Notes under the pieces: generated by a model | What the model was told of the DNA's origin: nothing | The model's database searches: none | What the model saw: only the letters and a program-made list of their open reading frames with translations | NCBI GenBank assembly: GCA_946221065.1 | Contig: CAMIIO010000005.1 | Coordinates: 132,710-196,709, forward strand | DNA: 64,000 nucleotides | Direction: 5' to 3' | Origin: an uncultured Rothia sp. | Lineage (GTDB): Bacteria > Actinomycetota > Actinomycetes > Actinomycetales > Micrococcaceae | Position numbers and translations under genes: made by a program | In this document: positions 38,219 through 48,137 of the stretch, one piece after another | Numbering within the stretch: the first letter of the stretch is position 1 | How the letters are laid out: each line of letters begins with the position of its first letter

Positions 38219-40595
38219 CTTTCTCTGGACGAGCCCCGGTCATACGGTAAACCCTATAGACGCCCTCAACATTGTGAAGAACGTTTAAGAGATGCTCCAG
38301 CATGTACCGATCACGAAGCTCCAGGGTAAATCGATTAATGGCAAATCTATCAACATTCGTCAGCACCCGAGCGTCTACAATATTTGTCTGATTTTCCGCA
38401 ATCACCTTCACCAAATCCATCAACAAAGATTTACGGTCTAGACCTTCTACCTGAATAATCACGCGATATAAAGCCGAAGAATTTTGCGCCCACTGAACCT
38501 CAGTAGCTCGTGGCTCATCTTCAATATTCTTCATATTCGGGCAGTCTGTTCGGTGTACAGAAATACCGTTAGAGCGAGTAACGATGCCGATAATGTCATC
38601 CGGCGGAACAGGATTGCAACATTTAGCAATTTTAGTAAGAACTCCGTCGGCTCCGGGAACAACGATACCGTTATCACTGACTGTTTGCGGATGAGAAAAC
38701 ATGTTCTCATCAAACTCAGTAATTTCCGTAACCTGATCGTCTTCTTCGCCGTAATAAATTTTTACGAAGGTATCAATAATATCCTGAGCAGAAATCTCGC
38801 TCTCGCCAATAGCGTGATATAAGGACGCGCCATCGTTTTTATTAAACTCGTGAGCCACCTGCATGAGCAGATTGGGAGTCATCATCTTAGTCAGCGGCAG
38901 CTCATGGTGCCGCATTGCCTTAGTGAGCGTCTCCCGACCCTTATCAATGGCTTCTAGGCGACGTCCCTTGGCAAAATACTGCCTAATACGAGTTTTTGCG
39001 CGCGAAGTACGGACAAATTTTAACCAGTCCTCGCTCGGTCCCTGGTTGGGATCACGCGTTGTTAAAATCTCAACAATGTCTCCAGAATCCAAGATGGAAT
39101 GAAGCGGAACAAGCTTACCGTTCACCTTAGCGCCGATGGTCTTATCTCCCACCTCCGAGTGAATTGCATAGGCAAAATCAACCGGAGTGGACTCGCTCAC
39201 CAAAGTCTTTGGTTCGCCCTGCGGTGTAAGCACCACAATCTCATCCGATTCCAAAGTGTCTGCTAACAGGGCATAAAATTTATCGGATTCAGGGTTAGAA
39301 TTAGAAATTTCAGCGATACTCTGCAAAATATTAACATTCATAGTCGAACTACGACCAGAATCATTGCCGGCACTATCCGTCAGCTTTTCTCCACGAGAAG
39401 CGGCCTTATAACGCCAATGCGCGGCCACACCATATTCCGCTTCCTCGTGCATAGCATAAGTACGGATTTGAATTTCTAACGGAAGATTCCCCGGACCATC
39501 CACCGTAAGATGTAAAGACTGATAATGATTATTCTTTGGCGACTTAATATAATCCTTGAAACGACCGGGAACAGAATGCCAGAGAGACATGATATGCCCC
39601 AGCACCGTATAGCAGGTATCCTCATCCTCCACCAGAATACGTACAGCAAGGATGTCATTGATTTCATCGAAGCTCTTATTCTTCGTCATCATTTTCTGAT
39701 GAATAGAGTAATAATGCTTAGGACGCCCGGCAACGGAGGCCTCAATCCCCACGCGCTTAAGACGTTCTTCAATCGTTTGCTTAGCTTCGCCTAAATACCG
39801 CTCCAGCTTAGGAGTTCGCTCCCCTACCATGCGCACAATTTCGCGATAGATATCCGGAGACATCGCAGCAAAAGAAAGATCCTCTAGCTCCCACTTAATA
39901 GTGTTTAATCCCAAACGGTGAGCTAAGGGAGCATAAATTTTGAGTGTTTCTTCCGCCTTCTTCGCAGCAGAATTAGCCGGAACAAAACGCCAAGTACGAG
40001 CATTATGCAAACGATCAGCTAATTTAATAAGTAAGACACGAATATCTTTACTCATCGATAAAACAAGCTTACGAATAGTCTCAATGGGAGCGTTCGTACC
40101 ATACGTTACTTTATCTAGCTTAGTGACGCCGTCAACGAGGTAAGCAACCTCTTCACCGAAATCACGAGTTAGCTGCTCCTGCGTATAATCTGTATCTTCC
40201 ACCGTATCGTGTAAAAGGCCAGCAACTAATACCGGACCGGTAGCGCCAATCTCCGCAAGAATCGTGGTCACAGCTACAGGGTGCGTAATATACGGATCCC
40301 CGCTCTTACGCTTTTGTCCCTGATGATATTTATTAGCCACCGAAAATGCACGCTGTAGAACCTCCAAATCCTCATCTGGATGGAATTTTCTTACCGTGCG
40401 AATTACCGGCGCCAGCACCGGAGAAAAATGCTGCTGTGCTGGTTGGGCGCCCACTCGTTGCCCAAATACATGCCGAGTAGGGATACGCTCTCCCGCCGAC
40501 ATCACCCGATGGGAACCACGCGGTGTCTGAGAATCCATATGCTTAATAACCTGCTCAGAAACAACCTTTTCAATGGGATGCTGTGAATCCGACAT
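38205..40595 (-). CDS. rel: Bifunctional (p)ppGpp synthase/hydrolase (Rel)
   Basis: Makes and degrades the stringent alarmone. 796 residues. The hydrolase domain has YITHPVAVTTILAEIG and LLHDTVEDTDYT (HDxxED); the synthetase has AGRPKHYYSIHQKM, YIKSPKNNHYQSLHLTV and EIQIRTYAMHEEAEYGVAAHWRYK (shown in parts). TGS (about 415-475), a conserved-cysteine region (IAKCCNPVPPDDIIG) and a C-terminal ACT domain follow. It lies downstream of secF behind a terminator-like hairpin. Confidence 0.97.
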   Translation of the reverse strand: MSDSQHPIEKVVSEQVIKHMDSQTPRGSHRVMSAGERIPTRHVFGQRVGAQPAQQHFSPVLAPVIRTVRKFHPDEDLEVLQRAFSVANKYHQGQKRKSGDPYITHPVAVTTILAEIGATGPVLVAGLLHDTVEDTDYTQEQLTRDFGEEVAYLVDGVTKLDKVTYGTNAPIETIRKLVLSMSKDIRVLLIKLADRLHNARTWRFVPANSAAKKAEETLKIYAPLAHRLGLNTIKWELEDLSFAAMSPDIYREIVRMVGERTPKLERYLGEAKQTIEERLKRVGIEASVAGRPKHYYSIHQKMMTKNKSFDEINDILAVRILVEDEDTCYTVLGHIMSLWHSVPGRFKDYIKSPKNNHYQSLHLTVDGPGNLPLEIQIRTYAMHEEAEYGVAAHWRYKAASRGEKLTDSAGNDSGRSSTMNVNILQSIAEISNSNPESDKFYALLADTLESDEIVVLTPQGEPKTLVSESTPVDFAYAIHSEVGDKTIGAKVNGKLVPLHSILDSGDIVEILTTRDPNQGPSEDWLKFVRTSRAKTRIRQYFAKGRRLEAIDKGRETLTKAMRHHELPLTKMMTPNLLMQVAHEFNKNDGASLYHAIGESEISAQDIIDTFVKIYYGEEDDQVTEITEFDENMFSHPQTVSDNGIVVPGADGVLTKIAKCCNPVPPDDIIGIVTRSNGISVHRTDCPNMKNIEDEPRATEVQWAQNSSALYRVIIQVEGLDRKSLLMDLVKVIAENQTNIVDARVLTNVDRFAINRFTLELRDRYMLEHLLNVLHNVEGVYRVYRMTGARPEKAKKG

Positions 40596-40658
40596 CTCGC
40601 CGTCCTTTCGGGTGCTGAATGGATTAAGTTTAGCTCTGTATCAACTAATCCACCTAAC

Positions 40659-40692
40659 ACAAAAGTGGTGGTCACCTAAATGACCACCACTT
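40659..40692 (-). terminator. Intrinsic terminator after secF
   Basis: AAGTGGTGGTCA (minus strand 40692-40681) and TGACCACCACTT (40674-40663) form a perfect 12-bp stem with a six-base loop, followed by a short T run (TTTTG). It lies about 40 bases past the secF stop and separates the sec genes from rel. Confidence 0.8.
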
Positions 40693-40732
40693 CAATTACT
40701 AACGCAGACGCCAGAAATACCTGAGGTACCGT

Positions 40733-41803
40733 CTAACTAAGGTCTACAGAGTTAACCTCAACCCGGACCGAACGCGCAGAAGACCTAGAACCTTGCGACT
40801 CATCCTCTTTCTCCACGATCTTTCCAGACTTCATATCTGCAAGATAAGCATCACGTTCTTTAACTTTGCGTTCGCTCATACGCAACATAGCGTACATTGG
40901 CGCAGAGACAAAGAGCGTGCCCAAAGTGCCGATGATAATACCCACGAACAAAGCCAACGACAAATCGCGAAGAGTACCAGCACCAAGAATAAATGCACCG
41001 ATAAACAAAATAGCACCCACAGGCAACACTCCCACAACAGAAGTATTGATGGAACGCACGAGAGTCTGATTCACCGCAAGATTGACTCGATCCCCGTAAC
41101 TCTCACCAATCTCAGAATCGTAGTGCTCGGTATTTTCACGAATCTTATCGAAAACTACCACTGAGTCATAGAGTGAATAACTCAAAATCGTAAGGAACCC
41201 GATAATCGCACTAGGAGTAATCTCAAACCCTACCAGCGCGTAAATACCCACCGTAACAATAACGGTAAAGAGCAAACCAGCAATCGCCGAAAGCGACATT
41301 TTCCAGGTACGGAAATACAACGCCATACCAACAAGAGCCAACAAGACGAACGCTATCAAACCCATACCTGCCTGGCGTGTGACATCCGCACCCCAGGTAG
41401 GTCCAACAAATGATGAAGTCACGTCCTGATCGCTGACACCGTAAGCATCCTGAAGCGCATGTTTTACAGCCAGCGTCTCATCATCAGAGAGAGTACTCAT
41501 CTGCGCACGCACAGTATTCGCCGCAATATTCGTTACCCGCACATCGTGTGCTTCCGGAGCTTTCTCCGCAATAATTTTCTCGCCCACAGAAATATCCGGG
41601 TTCTCAACCGCAGAAACAGTAAACTCTGAACCGCCACGGAAATCAATACCCAGATTAAAGCCACCTTTAACAACCGGGATTAACACCGAGATAATCACCA
41701 GCAGCGTAGCCAATCCAAGCCACAGCTTTCGCTTACCCACAAAGGGATAAGAACGCTCACCCGAATGCAAATCATTACCAAAGCGTGCTAACACATTTGC
41801 CAT
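40733..41803 (-). CDS. secF: Protein translocase subunit SecF
   Basis: Membrane partner of SecD that uses proton motive force to pull secreted proteins through SecYEG. 356 residues. First helix LWLGLATLLVIISVLIPVV, then the P1 head motif NLGIDFRGGSEFTV; the RND-like membrane core has YDSVVVFDKIRENTEHYDS and INTSVVGVLPVGAILFIGA. A charged C-terminal tail follows. The start overlaps the secD stop by one base. Confidence 0.97.
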   Translation of the reverse strand: MANVLARFGNDLHSGERSYPFVGKRKLWLGLATLLVIISVLIPVVKGGFNLGIDFRGGSEFTVSAVENPDISVGEKIIAEKAPEAHDVRVTNIAANTVRAQMSTLSDDETLAVKHALQDAYGVSDQDVTSSFVGPTWGADVTRQAGMGLIAFVLLALVGMALYFRTWKMSLSAIAGLLFTVIVTVGIYALVGFEITPSAIIGFLTILSYSLYDSVVVFDKIRENTEHYDSEIGESYGDRVNLAVNQTLVRSINTSVVGVLPVGAILFIGAFILGAGTLRDLSLALFVGIIIGTLGTLFVSAPMYAMLRMSERKVKERDAYLADMKSGKIVEKEDESQGSRSSARSVRVEVNSVDLS

Positions 41804-43515
41804 TAAAGCTCGCCACCTTCCCTAGAATTTTCAGTCGAAGCAGCCGTTACCGGGCTATCCCCGACCTCACGAGCCTTAGCCGCCGCGCGTCGTCGCTCTG
41901 CAATGCTCAAACCATCCGACTCTTCCGGCCGACGAAGACGACCAGCACCTCGATACAGCGGCACCGCTCCCAACGCCTCAGGATCCAAACCAGAATGTGT
42001 ACCGCCCTCGCCAAAGTAACGAGTACGAGCAAGCAACGTAAGAACAGGGTGAGTAAAGAGGAACACCACAATAAGATCCGCAATAGCGGTAAGACCCAGG
42101 GTAAAGGCGAAGCCGCGCACCGAACCCACCGACACTACATACAGCACTACCGAGGCAAGCAGGTTAACAGCCTTAGAAGCCAAAATAGTCTTCTTCGCGC
42201 TAGCCCAACCATGATCAACAGCAGCAGGGATAGTGCGTCCCTGACGAATCTCATCACGAATGCGCTCAAAATATACGATAAACGAATCAGCCGTTTGACC
42301 AACAGCCACAATCAAACCGGCAATACCAGCCAAAGACAGACGATAGTTCATCGACCAGCCCAACAACACAATTGCTAGATAAGAAATAATGCCAGCAATG
42401 ACCAGCGAAGCAATCGTGACGAACCCTAACAAACGGTACTGGAACAGCGAATAAATAAACACTAGAACCAAACCGATAAGACCGGCAATCAAGCCCATCT
42501 GCAATTGGTCCGATCCCAACGTTGCAGAAATCTGCTGTTCAGACTGAATCGTGAAATTAATCGGAAGCGCCCCGTACTTCAGCTGTTGCGCCAGCGCACT
42601 AGCAGACTCCTCGGTAAAGTTGCCCGTAATCTGGGGCTTACCGTCGGTAATCACCGCCTGAGCAACAGGAGAAGAGAGCACCTGACCATCTAGCATAATC
42701 GCAAAACGTGCACGCGGATCTTGAGGACTCTGACCATTAATAGCGTAAAGACGAGTAGTGATGTCTTTGAACTTTTGAGTAGCGGAATCGTTAAATACGA
42801 TGTTCACGCCCCACTGCCCTGTAGTCACACCCGAACTATTAGATACTTGGCTATGATTTGCATCCGCAATTTCAGTACCGTTTAGCTCCACCGGCCCAAG
42901 AATATACTTCTCAGAGCCGTCCGTAGCGCAAGCAACAACGGCTTTCTGCGGATCCTGAGCTTCAGCCTCTGCCGACTCCGGTGCGGAGCAGTCTTTATTC
43001 TCAAACTCGCGCCACAAATCGGCGGTAATCCAATTTTGATCAGAACCGTCCTTAGGTTTCTCCGTAGGATTTGGTAAATCCTTTTCCGGAGTCTTCTGAT
43101 CATCGGCAACCTTTTGCGGTTGTGCAGCAACAATTACCGCACGAAAATCCATCTGAGCTGACGCCTGAATCAGCTCACGTGTTTTCTGATCGATAGTTCC
43201 CGGAACAGAAACCACCACGTTTTTACCCGACTGAGTAGTTACCTCAGCCTCAGAAACACCGGCACCATCAACACGCTGACGGATAATTTCAACAGCTTGG
43301 TTAAGCTGCTCACTGTTAACAGACTCAGAATCTGAGCCAACAACCTTAGGCGCAAGAATCATTTGAGTACCACCGGAAAGATCTAGAGCAAGTTTTGCGC
43401 CCCAGCCTCCCCCAGCAAACGTGGTGCCAACAATTCCGGCGCACAACAGCACAATCAACGCACACATTGAAACCAATGCGGCCCGTGATTTAGCTAGCGG
43501 ACTTCGCTGAGCCAT
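41803..43515 (-). CDS. secD: Protein translocase subunit SecD
   Basis: Large periplasmic-domain partner of SecF. 570 residues. First transmembrane helix AALVSMCALIVLLCAGIVG, then KLALDLSGGTQMILAPKVVG, the P1 domain with VSVPGTIDQKTRELI, and the core NFTEESASALAQQLKYGALP followed by five helices including AGLIVAVGQTADSFIVYFER. The P1 region has a charged linker of about 60 residues (around 145-210), as in other actinobacteria. Order yajC-secD-secF is conserved. Confidence 0.97.
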   Translation of the reverse strand: MAQRSPLAKSRAALVSMCALIVLLCAGIVGTTFAGGGWGAKLALDLSGGTQMILAPKVVGSDSESVNSEQLNQAVEIIRQRVDGAGVSEAEVTTQSGKNVVVSVPGTIDQKTRELIQASAQMDFRAVIVAAQPQKVADDQKTPEKDLPNPTEKPKDGSDQNWITADLWREFENKDCSAPESAEAEAQDPQKAVVACATDGSEKYILGPVELNGTEIADANHSQVSNSSGVTTGQWGVNIVFNDSATQKFKDITTRLYAINGQSPQDPRARFAIMLDGQVLSSPVAQAVITDGKPQITGNFTEESASALAQQLKYGALPINFTIQSEQQISATLGSDQLQMGLIAGLIGLVLVFIYSLFQYRLLGFVTIASLVIAGIISYLAIVLLGWSMNYRLSLAGIAGLIVAVGQTADSFIVYFERIRDEIRQGRTIPAAVDHGWASAKKTILASKAVNLLASVVLYVVSVGSVRGFAFTLGLTAIADLIVVFLFTHPVLTLLARTRYFGEGGTHSGLDPEALGAVPLYRGAGRLRRPEESDGLSIAERRRAAAKAREVGDSPVTAASTENSREGGEL

Positions 43516-43537
43516 AGCGCCCCTTTACATTAATAAG

Positions 43538-43576
43538 GGGCAGGGACCGTACGTAATACTCGCACGGCTCCTGCCC
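43538..43576 (-). promoter_or_regulatory. Hairpin between yajC and secD
   Basis: GGGCAGG and CCTGCCC arms with inner CCGT/ACGG pairs form a stable stem around a loop in the 73-base yajC-secD gap. On the transcribed strand the T run precedes rather than follows the stem, so it does not look like a normal terminator. It could be a processing or attenuation site that adjusts yajC to secDF ratios. Confidence 0.4.
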
Positions 43577-43588
43577 AAAAAAATTTAG

Positions 43589-44005
43589 TTAACGATTCGT
43601 ATGATCTTCCCGGGATACCTCAGAAAAATGATCCTGAACCGTTTCATGTGTTGCTGAATCCGCACCATCCTCTTCATCAACAATAGTAGTGACCGTAGAA
43701 AGATGAATCTTCACCGTGGTCTGCGAAGCAACCTGCAACAAAACATAATTTTGTTCTTGGTTAACCTCTTGCACCGTGCCAAATAAACCAAAATTAGTCA
43801 TCACAGCTATGCCGGGTTGCAAGCTTTCCTGGCGGGCTCTGAGCTCCTGCTGTATTTTCCTTTGACGGCGAGCAGGAAGCCACAAAAGAACAACCATAGC
43901 GACCACCATGATCAGCACAAAAAGCATATTGCCCCCGGGCGCCCCGGCACCCTCAGCAGCTTGTACAGTTCCTTGGACGTGAAGAAAATCAGAAGAAATC
44001 AGCAT
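43589..44005 (-). CDS. yajC: Preprotein translocase accessory subunit YajC
   Basis: Small membrane protein of the SecDF-YajC complex. 138 residues with one transmembrane helix (MLFVLIMVVAMVVLLWLPAR, about residues 27-46) followed by the typical RRQRKIQQE, LQPGIAVMTNFGLFGTV and VLLQVASQTTVKIH. A C-terminal acidic-histidine tail is variable in the family. The N-terminal 25 residues before the helix are longer than in E. coli. Confidence 0.93.
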   Translation of the reverse strand: MLISSDFLHVQGTVQAAEGAGAPGGNMLFVLIMVVAMVVLLWLPARRQRKIQQELRARQESLQPGIAVMTNFGLFGTVQEVNQEQNYVLLQVASQTTVKIHLSTVTTIVDEEDGADSATHETVQDHFSEVSREDHTNR

Positions 44006-44102
44006 AAATACCTTGTTTAAGAGATAAGTTTCATGCTCTATCGTAGTTTATTCACGCACTAAATCCTCGGTGCTCGTCCCCTCAATAGGTAAACACTTGC
44101 TC

Positions 44103-45158
44103 TTAGGAGAAATCTGGCATCTCTAACCCAAGGTGTTCCCAAGCTGTAGGTAGCGCGACTCGTCCGCGGGGCGTCCTGCCAACTAATCCCTCTCGTACCA
44201 AGTATGGTTCGGCAACGGTTTCAACGGTTTCAACCTCTTCACCCACTGCGATAGCAAGGGTAGAAAGCCCTACCGGACCGCCGTTGAATTTATGAATCAG
44301 CGCCTCGATCACTGCCCTATCAAGACGATCAAGACCTCGTTCATCAACCTCGTACATGTCCAAAGCTGCCGCTGCCTGACGAGCGTCAATGCGTTCAATT
44401 GAGTGGACCAGTGACCAGTCTCTCACTCGCCGCAAAAGACGATTAGCGATACGCGGCGTTCCCCGCGACCGCCCAGCAATCTCAGCAAAACCCTCAGAGG
44501 TAATATTCATCTCCATCAGCCCCGCCGACCGGCGCAATACCAACTCAAGTTCTGCAACGGAGTAAAACTCTAAATGTCCAGTGAAGCCAAATCTGTCACG
44601 CAGTGGCCCCGGAAGCAACCCGGCACGAGTAGTGGCGCCGACCAAGGTAAAGGGAGGAAGCTCAAGGGGAATTGACGTTGCGCCAGCACCCTTCCCCACC
44701 ACAATATCTACCCGGAAATCCTCCATTGCCATATACAGCATTTCTTCCGCGGGGCGCGACATGCGGTGGATTTCATCCAGAAACAGCACTTCACCGGGCG
44801 TTAGCGAAGAAAGAATCGCCGCCAAATCTCCAGAATGCTGAATAGCAGGACCCGAGGTGATTCGTAGCGGAGCATCCATCTCCGCCGCAATAATCATCGA
44901 TAAAGTGGTTTTACCCAGCCCAGGAGGACCAGAAAGCAATACGTGATCCGCGCTACGACCGCGTAGTTTAGACGCTTCAAGCAATAACGATAGCTGCTGA
45001 CGAACACGCTTCTGCCCCACAAAATCGTCTAAAGACTTAGGACGAAGCGCCGCCTCAATCATTTTCTCTTCAGGCTCTTCTTCCATCGCAACCAAGCGCT
45101 GTTGCCCCGAAACCTGTTGCCCCTGCCCGGAGTACTCAAAAGAATTAGATGATGTCAA
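44103..45158 (-). CDS. ruvB: Holliday junction branch migration helicase RuvB
   Basis: Hexameric AAA+ motor that drives branch migration with RuvA. 351 residues. Begins its core with EAALRPKSLDDFVGQKRVRQ, Walker A LLSGPPGLGKTTLSMII, Walker B VLFLDEIHRMSRPAEEML, sensor LVGATTRAGLLPGPLRDRFG, and the winged-helix C-terminus with GLVGRTPRGRVAL. Follows ruvA by 17 bases in the ruvC-ruvA-ruvB operon. Confidence 0.98.
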   Translation of the reverse strand: MTSSNSFEYSGQGQQVSGQQRLVAMEEEPEEKMIEAALRPKSLDDFVGQKRVRQQLSLLLEASKLRGRSADHVLLSGPPGLGKTTLSMIIAAEMDAPLRITSGPAIQHSGDLAAILSSLTPGEVLFLDEIHRMSRPAEEMLYMAMEDFRVDIVVGKGAGATSIPLELPPFTLVGATTRAGLLPGPLRDRFGFTGHLEFYSVAELELVLRRSAGLMEMNITSEGFAEIAGRSRGTPRIANRLLRRVRDWSLVHSIERIDARQAAAALDMYEVDERGLDRLDRAVIEALIHKFNGGPVGLSTLAIAVGEEVETVETVAEPYLVREGLVGRTPRGRVALPTAWEHLGLEMPDFS

Positions 45159-45175
45159 TTAGAAAACCCCAAAAA

Positions 45176-45796
45176 TTAGTGACGAGCGTTACTGTGCTGC
45201 GAGCCAAGAGAAGCCAGAACAGACTTCAATGCCTGCGCTACATCTAAACTCTCAGATTGAGGATGAGTTGCAACAAAAGAATCAACCGCTTGCTCAGCGT
45301 CTTTCTCAGTCCAGCCAAGTCCGGTGAGCGCATCTAGTACCTGCGGCTTCCACGCAACCTCATGACTCAACGGTAGCTGACCAGAAGTACTATCTGCCAA
45401 AATCAGCTTACCTGCCAGTTCCAGTACAATCCGACGCGCGCCTTTGGGTCCGATTCCAGATACTTTAGTAAACGCTTTATCATCTCCAGTAGCGACGGCA
45501 CGTTCCACCTCAGGAGCAGTCAGAGTACTTAAGACGGCAAGAGCAATACGTGGACCAATGCTGGATACCGACAATAACAAATCAAAGACCTCGCGCTCCG
45601 CCTGTTCCGAGAAACCATAGAGCGTCATGGAATCTTCACGAACAATTAGCGTGGTAAGAATTGTTGTCTGCTCCCCTACTCTCAGCTCGGTAGCTGTACG
45701 CGAAGGAATATTAACCTTCATACCAAAACCATTGACATCAATCATAAGGTAATCAATCCCAAGGTGGGTGATTCTGCCAGTAAGGGAACTAATCAT
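45176..45796 (-). CDS. ruvA: Holliday junction branch migration protein RuvA
   Basis: Tetramer that binds four-way junctions and recruits RuvB. 206 residues. The OB-fold N-terminus begins MISSLTGRITHLGIDYLMID, and the helix-hairpin-helix motifs are LLSVSSIGPRIALAVLS and FTKVSGIGPKGARRIVLEL. The C-terminal RuvB-binding domain has LDALTGLGWTEKDAEQAVDS. Located between ruvC and ruvB. Confidence 0.96.
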   Translation of the reverse strand: MISSLTGRITHLGIDYLMIDVNGFGMKVNIPSRTATELRVGEQTTILTTLIVREDSMTLYGFSEQAEREVFDLLLSVSSIGPRIALAVLSTLTAPEVERAVATGDDKAFTKVSGIGPKGARRIVLELAGKLILADSTSGQLPLSHEVAWKPQVLDALTGLGWTEKDAEQAVDSFVATHPQSESLDVAQALKSVLASLGSQHSNARH

Positions 45797-45822
45797 AAAC
45801 CCATCTTATTCGAATATATGTA

Positions 45823-46518
45823 CTAACGCCACTTCTTGCCGACTGCCCGAGTAGATTTTGCTTCTGCTTCCAGCCACGCCCGCTGCGCCGGCGTCATATT
45901 TCCTGCACGTTGCGCCGCTGCCGGACGTGAACCCTGGTGAGTCTGCACACCCGCACCCATATTAATAGCTCCAGCCGCGCCGCCGCGCCACCCATGACAA
46001 ATAGCAATCGCTAACGCATCGGCAGCATCGGCAGGCTTAGGCATTGTTGCAAGATGAAGAATTCGCGTAACCATACGCCCCACGGACGCTTTATCAGCCC
46101 TACCCGAGCCAGTCACCGCCGCTTTAACCTCCGACGGAGTGTGAAAATACACCGGGATTCCCCGCGCAGCCGCTGCCGCAATCACCACACCGGAAGCATG
46201 AGCCGTACCAATCACAGTATTGACCTGCTCCTGAGCAAACACTCGCTCAATAGCTAAAGTATCCGGCTGATAAGTATCTAACCACTCTTGCGCCGCCTCA
46301 AAAATCTGCAAAATACGCTGGTCCAAAGACTCTGCTGCAGCAGTTCCAGCAATACCCACGTTTACAAACCTGGCTTGACGGTTAGAACTCATATCAATCA
46401 ACCCAAATCCGCAGCGCGTCAATCCCGGATCTACTCCCAAAATACGAGCAGCGTCCGGAACCCGCGCAATCTGCGCCAGTTCCGGACGCTTACTCTGAAT
46501 CCGCTGGGTAGACGGCAT
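45823..46518 (-). CDS. ruvC: Holliday junction resolvase RuvC
   Basis: Dimeric endonuclease that cuts Holliday junctions. 231 residues, longer than the usual 170-190 at both ends. RILGVDPGLTRCGFGLID holds the first catalytic Asp (about residue 31), then LAIERVFAQEQVNTVIGTAH, and DAADALAIAICHGW near the C-terminus. The ATG follows GAGGA that lies within the last codons of yebC. The 25-residue N-terminal extension and basic C-terminal tail are unassigned. Confidence 0.95.
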   Translation of the reverse strand: MPSTQRIQSKRPELAQIARVPDAARILGVDPGLTRCGFGLIDMSSNRQARFVNVGIAGTAAAESLDQRILQIFEAAQEWLDTYQPDTLAIERVFAQEQVNTVIGTAHASGVVIAAAAARGIPVYFHTPSEVKAAVTGSGRADKASVGRMVTRILHLATMPKPADAADALAIAICHGWRGGAAGAINMGAGVQTHQGSRPAAAQRAGNMTPAQRAWLEAEAKSTRAVGKKWR

Positions 46519-46525
46519 AGACTAT

Positions 46526-47284
46526 TTAGTCCTCTTCCAACTCAGCCATAACAGACTCATTAATATCTGCATTCGAGTACACATTTTGAACGTCATCCAG
46601 CTCTTCAATAGCATCTGCAAGCTTGAGGAACTTACGGGCACCTTCAGCATCCAAATCTACGTTCATAGTAGGACGGAATACCGGGTCATCGTTGTTATAG
46701 TCAAGATCAGCTTCGGTCAGAGCCTTACGAATTTCGGGCAAATCGGTAGCTTCAGAAACCACCGTGAACACGTCGCCGTCGTCAATAACTTCATCCGCTC
46801 CGGCATCAAGGACTGCCATCAGAACGTCATCCTCAGTGAGCCCGTCTGTTTTAGTTACCTCGGCAACACCCTTACGTTCAAACATGAAAGCAACAGAGCC
46901 GGCGTCTGCCATAGTACCGCCATTACGGGTTACTGCGGTGCGCACTTCTGCCGCTGCACGGTTACGATTATCGGTCAAACATTCAATATATAGCGCGGTT
47001 CCCTGAGGACCACGAGCCTCATACATAATTTCGGTGTACTCAATGGTTTCACCGGTCAAGCCAGCTCCGCGCTTAATAGCACGATCAATATTGTCATTAG
47101 GAACGGAGTTTTTCTTTGCCTTAGAGACAGCAAGATCAAGTGCGGGGTTTCCGGAGGTATCGGGGCCACCCATACGTGCGGCGACCTCGATGGCCTTAAT
47201 GTACTTAGCAAACGCTTTTGCGCGTTTGGCATCAATTGCTGCTTTTTTGTGTTTAGTGGTTGCCCATTTGGAGTGACCTGACAT
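46526..47284 (-). CDS. yebC: YebC/PmpR family DNA-binding or translation regulatory protein
   Basis: 252 residues. I start at the ATG at 47284 (MSGHSKWATTKHKKAAIDAK), preceded by GGAGA; homologues begin exactly there, whereas an upstream in-frame ATG adds 16 unrelated residues. Family text includes GGPDTSGNPALDLAVSKAKK, IDRAIKRGAG and YIECLTDNRNRAAAEVRTAV. The family was described as a transcription regulator and more recently as a factor acting on stalled ribosomes. Its place before ruvC is conserved in many bacteria. Confidence 0.94.
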   Translation of the reverse strand: MSGHSKWATTKHKKAAIDAKRAKAFAKYIKAIEVAARMGGPDTSGNPALDLAVSKAKKNSVPNDNIDRAIKRGAGLTGETIEYTEIMYEARGPQGTALYIECLTDNRNRAAAEVRTAVTRNGGTMADAGSVAFMFERKGVAEVTKTDGLTEDDVLMAVLDAGADEVIDDGDVFTVVSEATDLPEIRKALTEADLDYNNDDPVFRPTMNVDLDAEGARKFLKLADAIEELDDVQNVYSNADINESVMAELEED

Positions 47285-47405
47285 GCGGTGGTCTCCTTTT
47301 CGCTCATACTGTTCAGCAGGTGAACAGCTCAATAAATTGTCTGTAATCCGGGTTCTATTGTAGTAGCTTTGGCGGATTGTAGGGTAAATGGTGGTGTGAT
47401 ATACC

Positions 47406-48137
47406 TTAGCGTGGACGCGAAGACGCCGATGCTCTAGCCTTTTCTACCAGAGAATCATCAATCTCTTGAGGTTCAAAACTGCCGTACTTTTTCTCTGCTG
47501 CTTTTTGAATTAGAAAATCGGAAATCTGGGGGTTCTTAGGTAAGAGTGAACCATGAAGATAGGTACCGATCACGTTATGTTTCCGGGCACCTTCGTACTC
47601 ATCCTGGAGATTATTACCTTCGCCCTTGGTAACAGTTGCTAGAGGCTGAGTACCTTCTTCGAGCGTGGTGAGCCCGGAATGGTTCTCGTACCCGATGATT
47701 GTGCCAAATTCAGCCGACTCTTCAACGATATTGCCAATAAGCCGTTCTTCACCACCAACCGTAGTTGCGTTGAAGATACCAATCCCGGGGATAACGTTGC
47801 CACCAATAGTTTTAAACTCATTACCAAAAAGCTGATAAAGCCCGCAGATAACAAGCATGGGTGTTTCTTGCTCTGCAAGTTTCCGAAGCATGGGTGCAAT
47901 TTTTTGAAGATCATCTTGAATCACAGTTTGCCCGGAGTCTTGACCACCTCCGCCAACGATAATGTCCGGAGCAACAGGAAATTCGTCACCGGGGTTGTAA
48001 TCAATAATTTCTACATCAAACCCGTGCGCTTTGGCACGGCGACTCAACGAAAGAGTATTGCCCCAATCGCCGTAGATATTCATATCGCGCGGGTAGAGCT
48101 GAACAATGGTGAGGCGTTTTTTGTTGTCAACAGTCAT
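47406..48137 (-). CDS. gatD: Lipid II isoglutaminyl synthase, glutamine amidotransferase subunit GatD
   Basis: Supplies ammonia for amidation of D-Glu in the peptidoglycan stem. 243 residues of the CobB/CobQ-like class I amidotransferase family. The cysteine nucleophile is in MLVICGLYQLFGNEF near residue 97; the His is in IGTYLHGSLLPKNPQISDF near residue 195. The N-terminal LTIVQLYPRDMNIYGDWGN is diagnostic for GatD. Its start directly abuts the murT stop, so the two are one functional unit. Confidence 0.94.
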   Translation of the reverse strand: MTVDNKKRLTIVQLYPRDMNIYGDWGNTLSLSRRAKAHGFDVEIIDYNPGDEFPVAPDIIVGGGGQDSGQTVIQDDLQKIAPMLRKLAEQETPMLVICGLYQLFGNEFKTIGGNVIPGIGIFNATTVGGEERLIGNIVEESAEFGTIIGYENHSGLTTLEEGTQPLATVTKGEGNNLQDEYEGARKHNVIGTYLHGSLLPKNPQISDFLIQKAAEKKYGSFEPQEIDDSLVEKARASASSRPR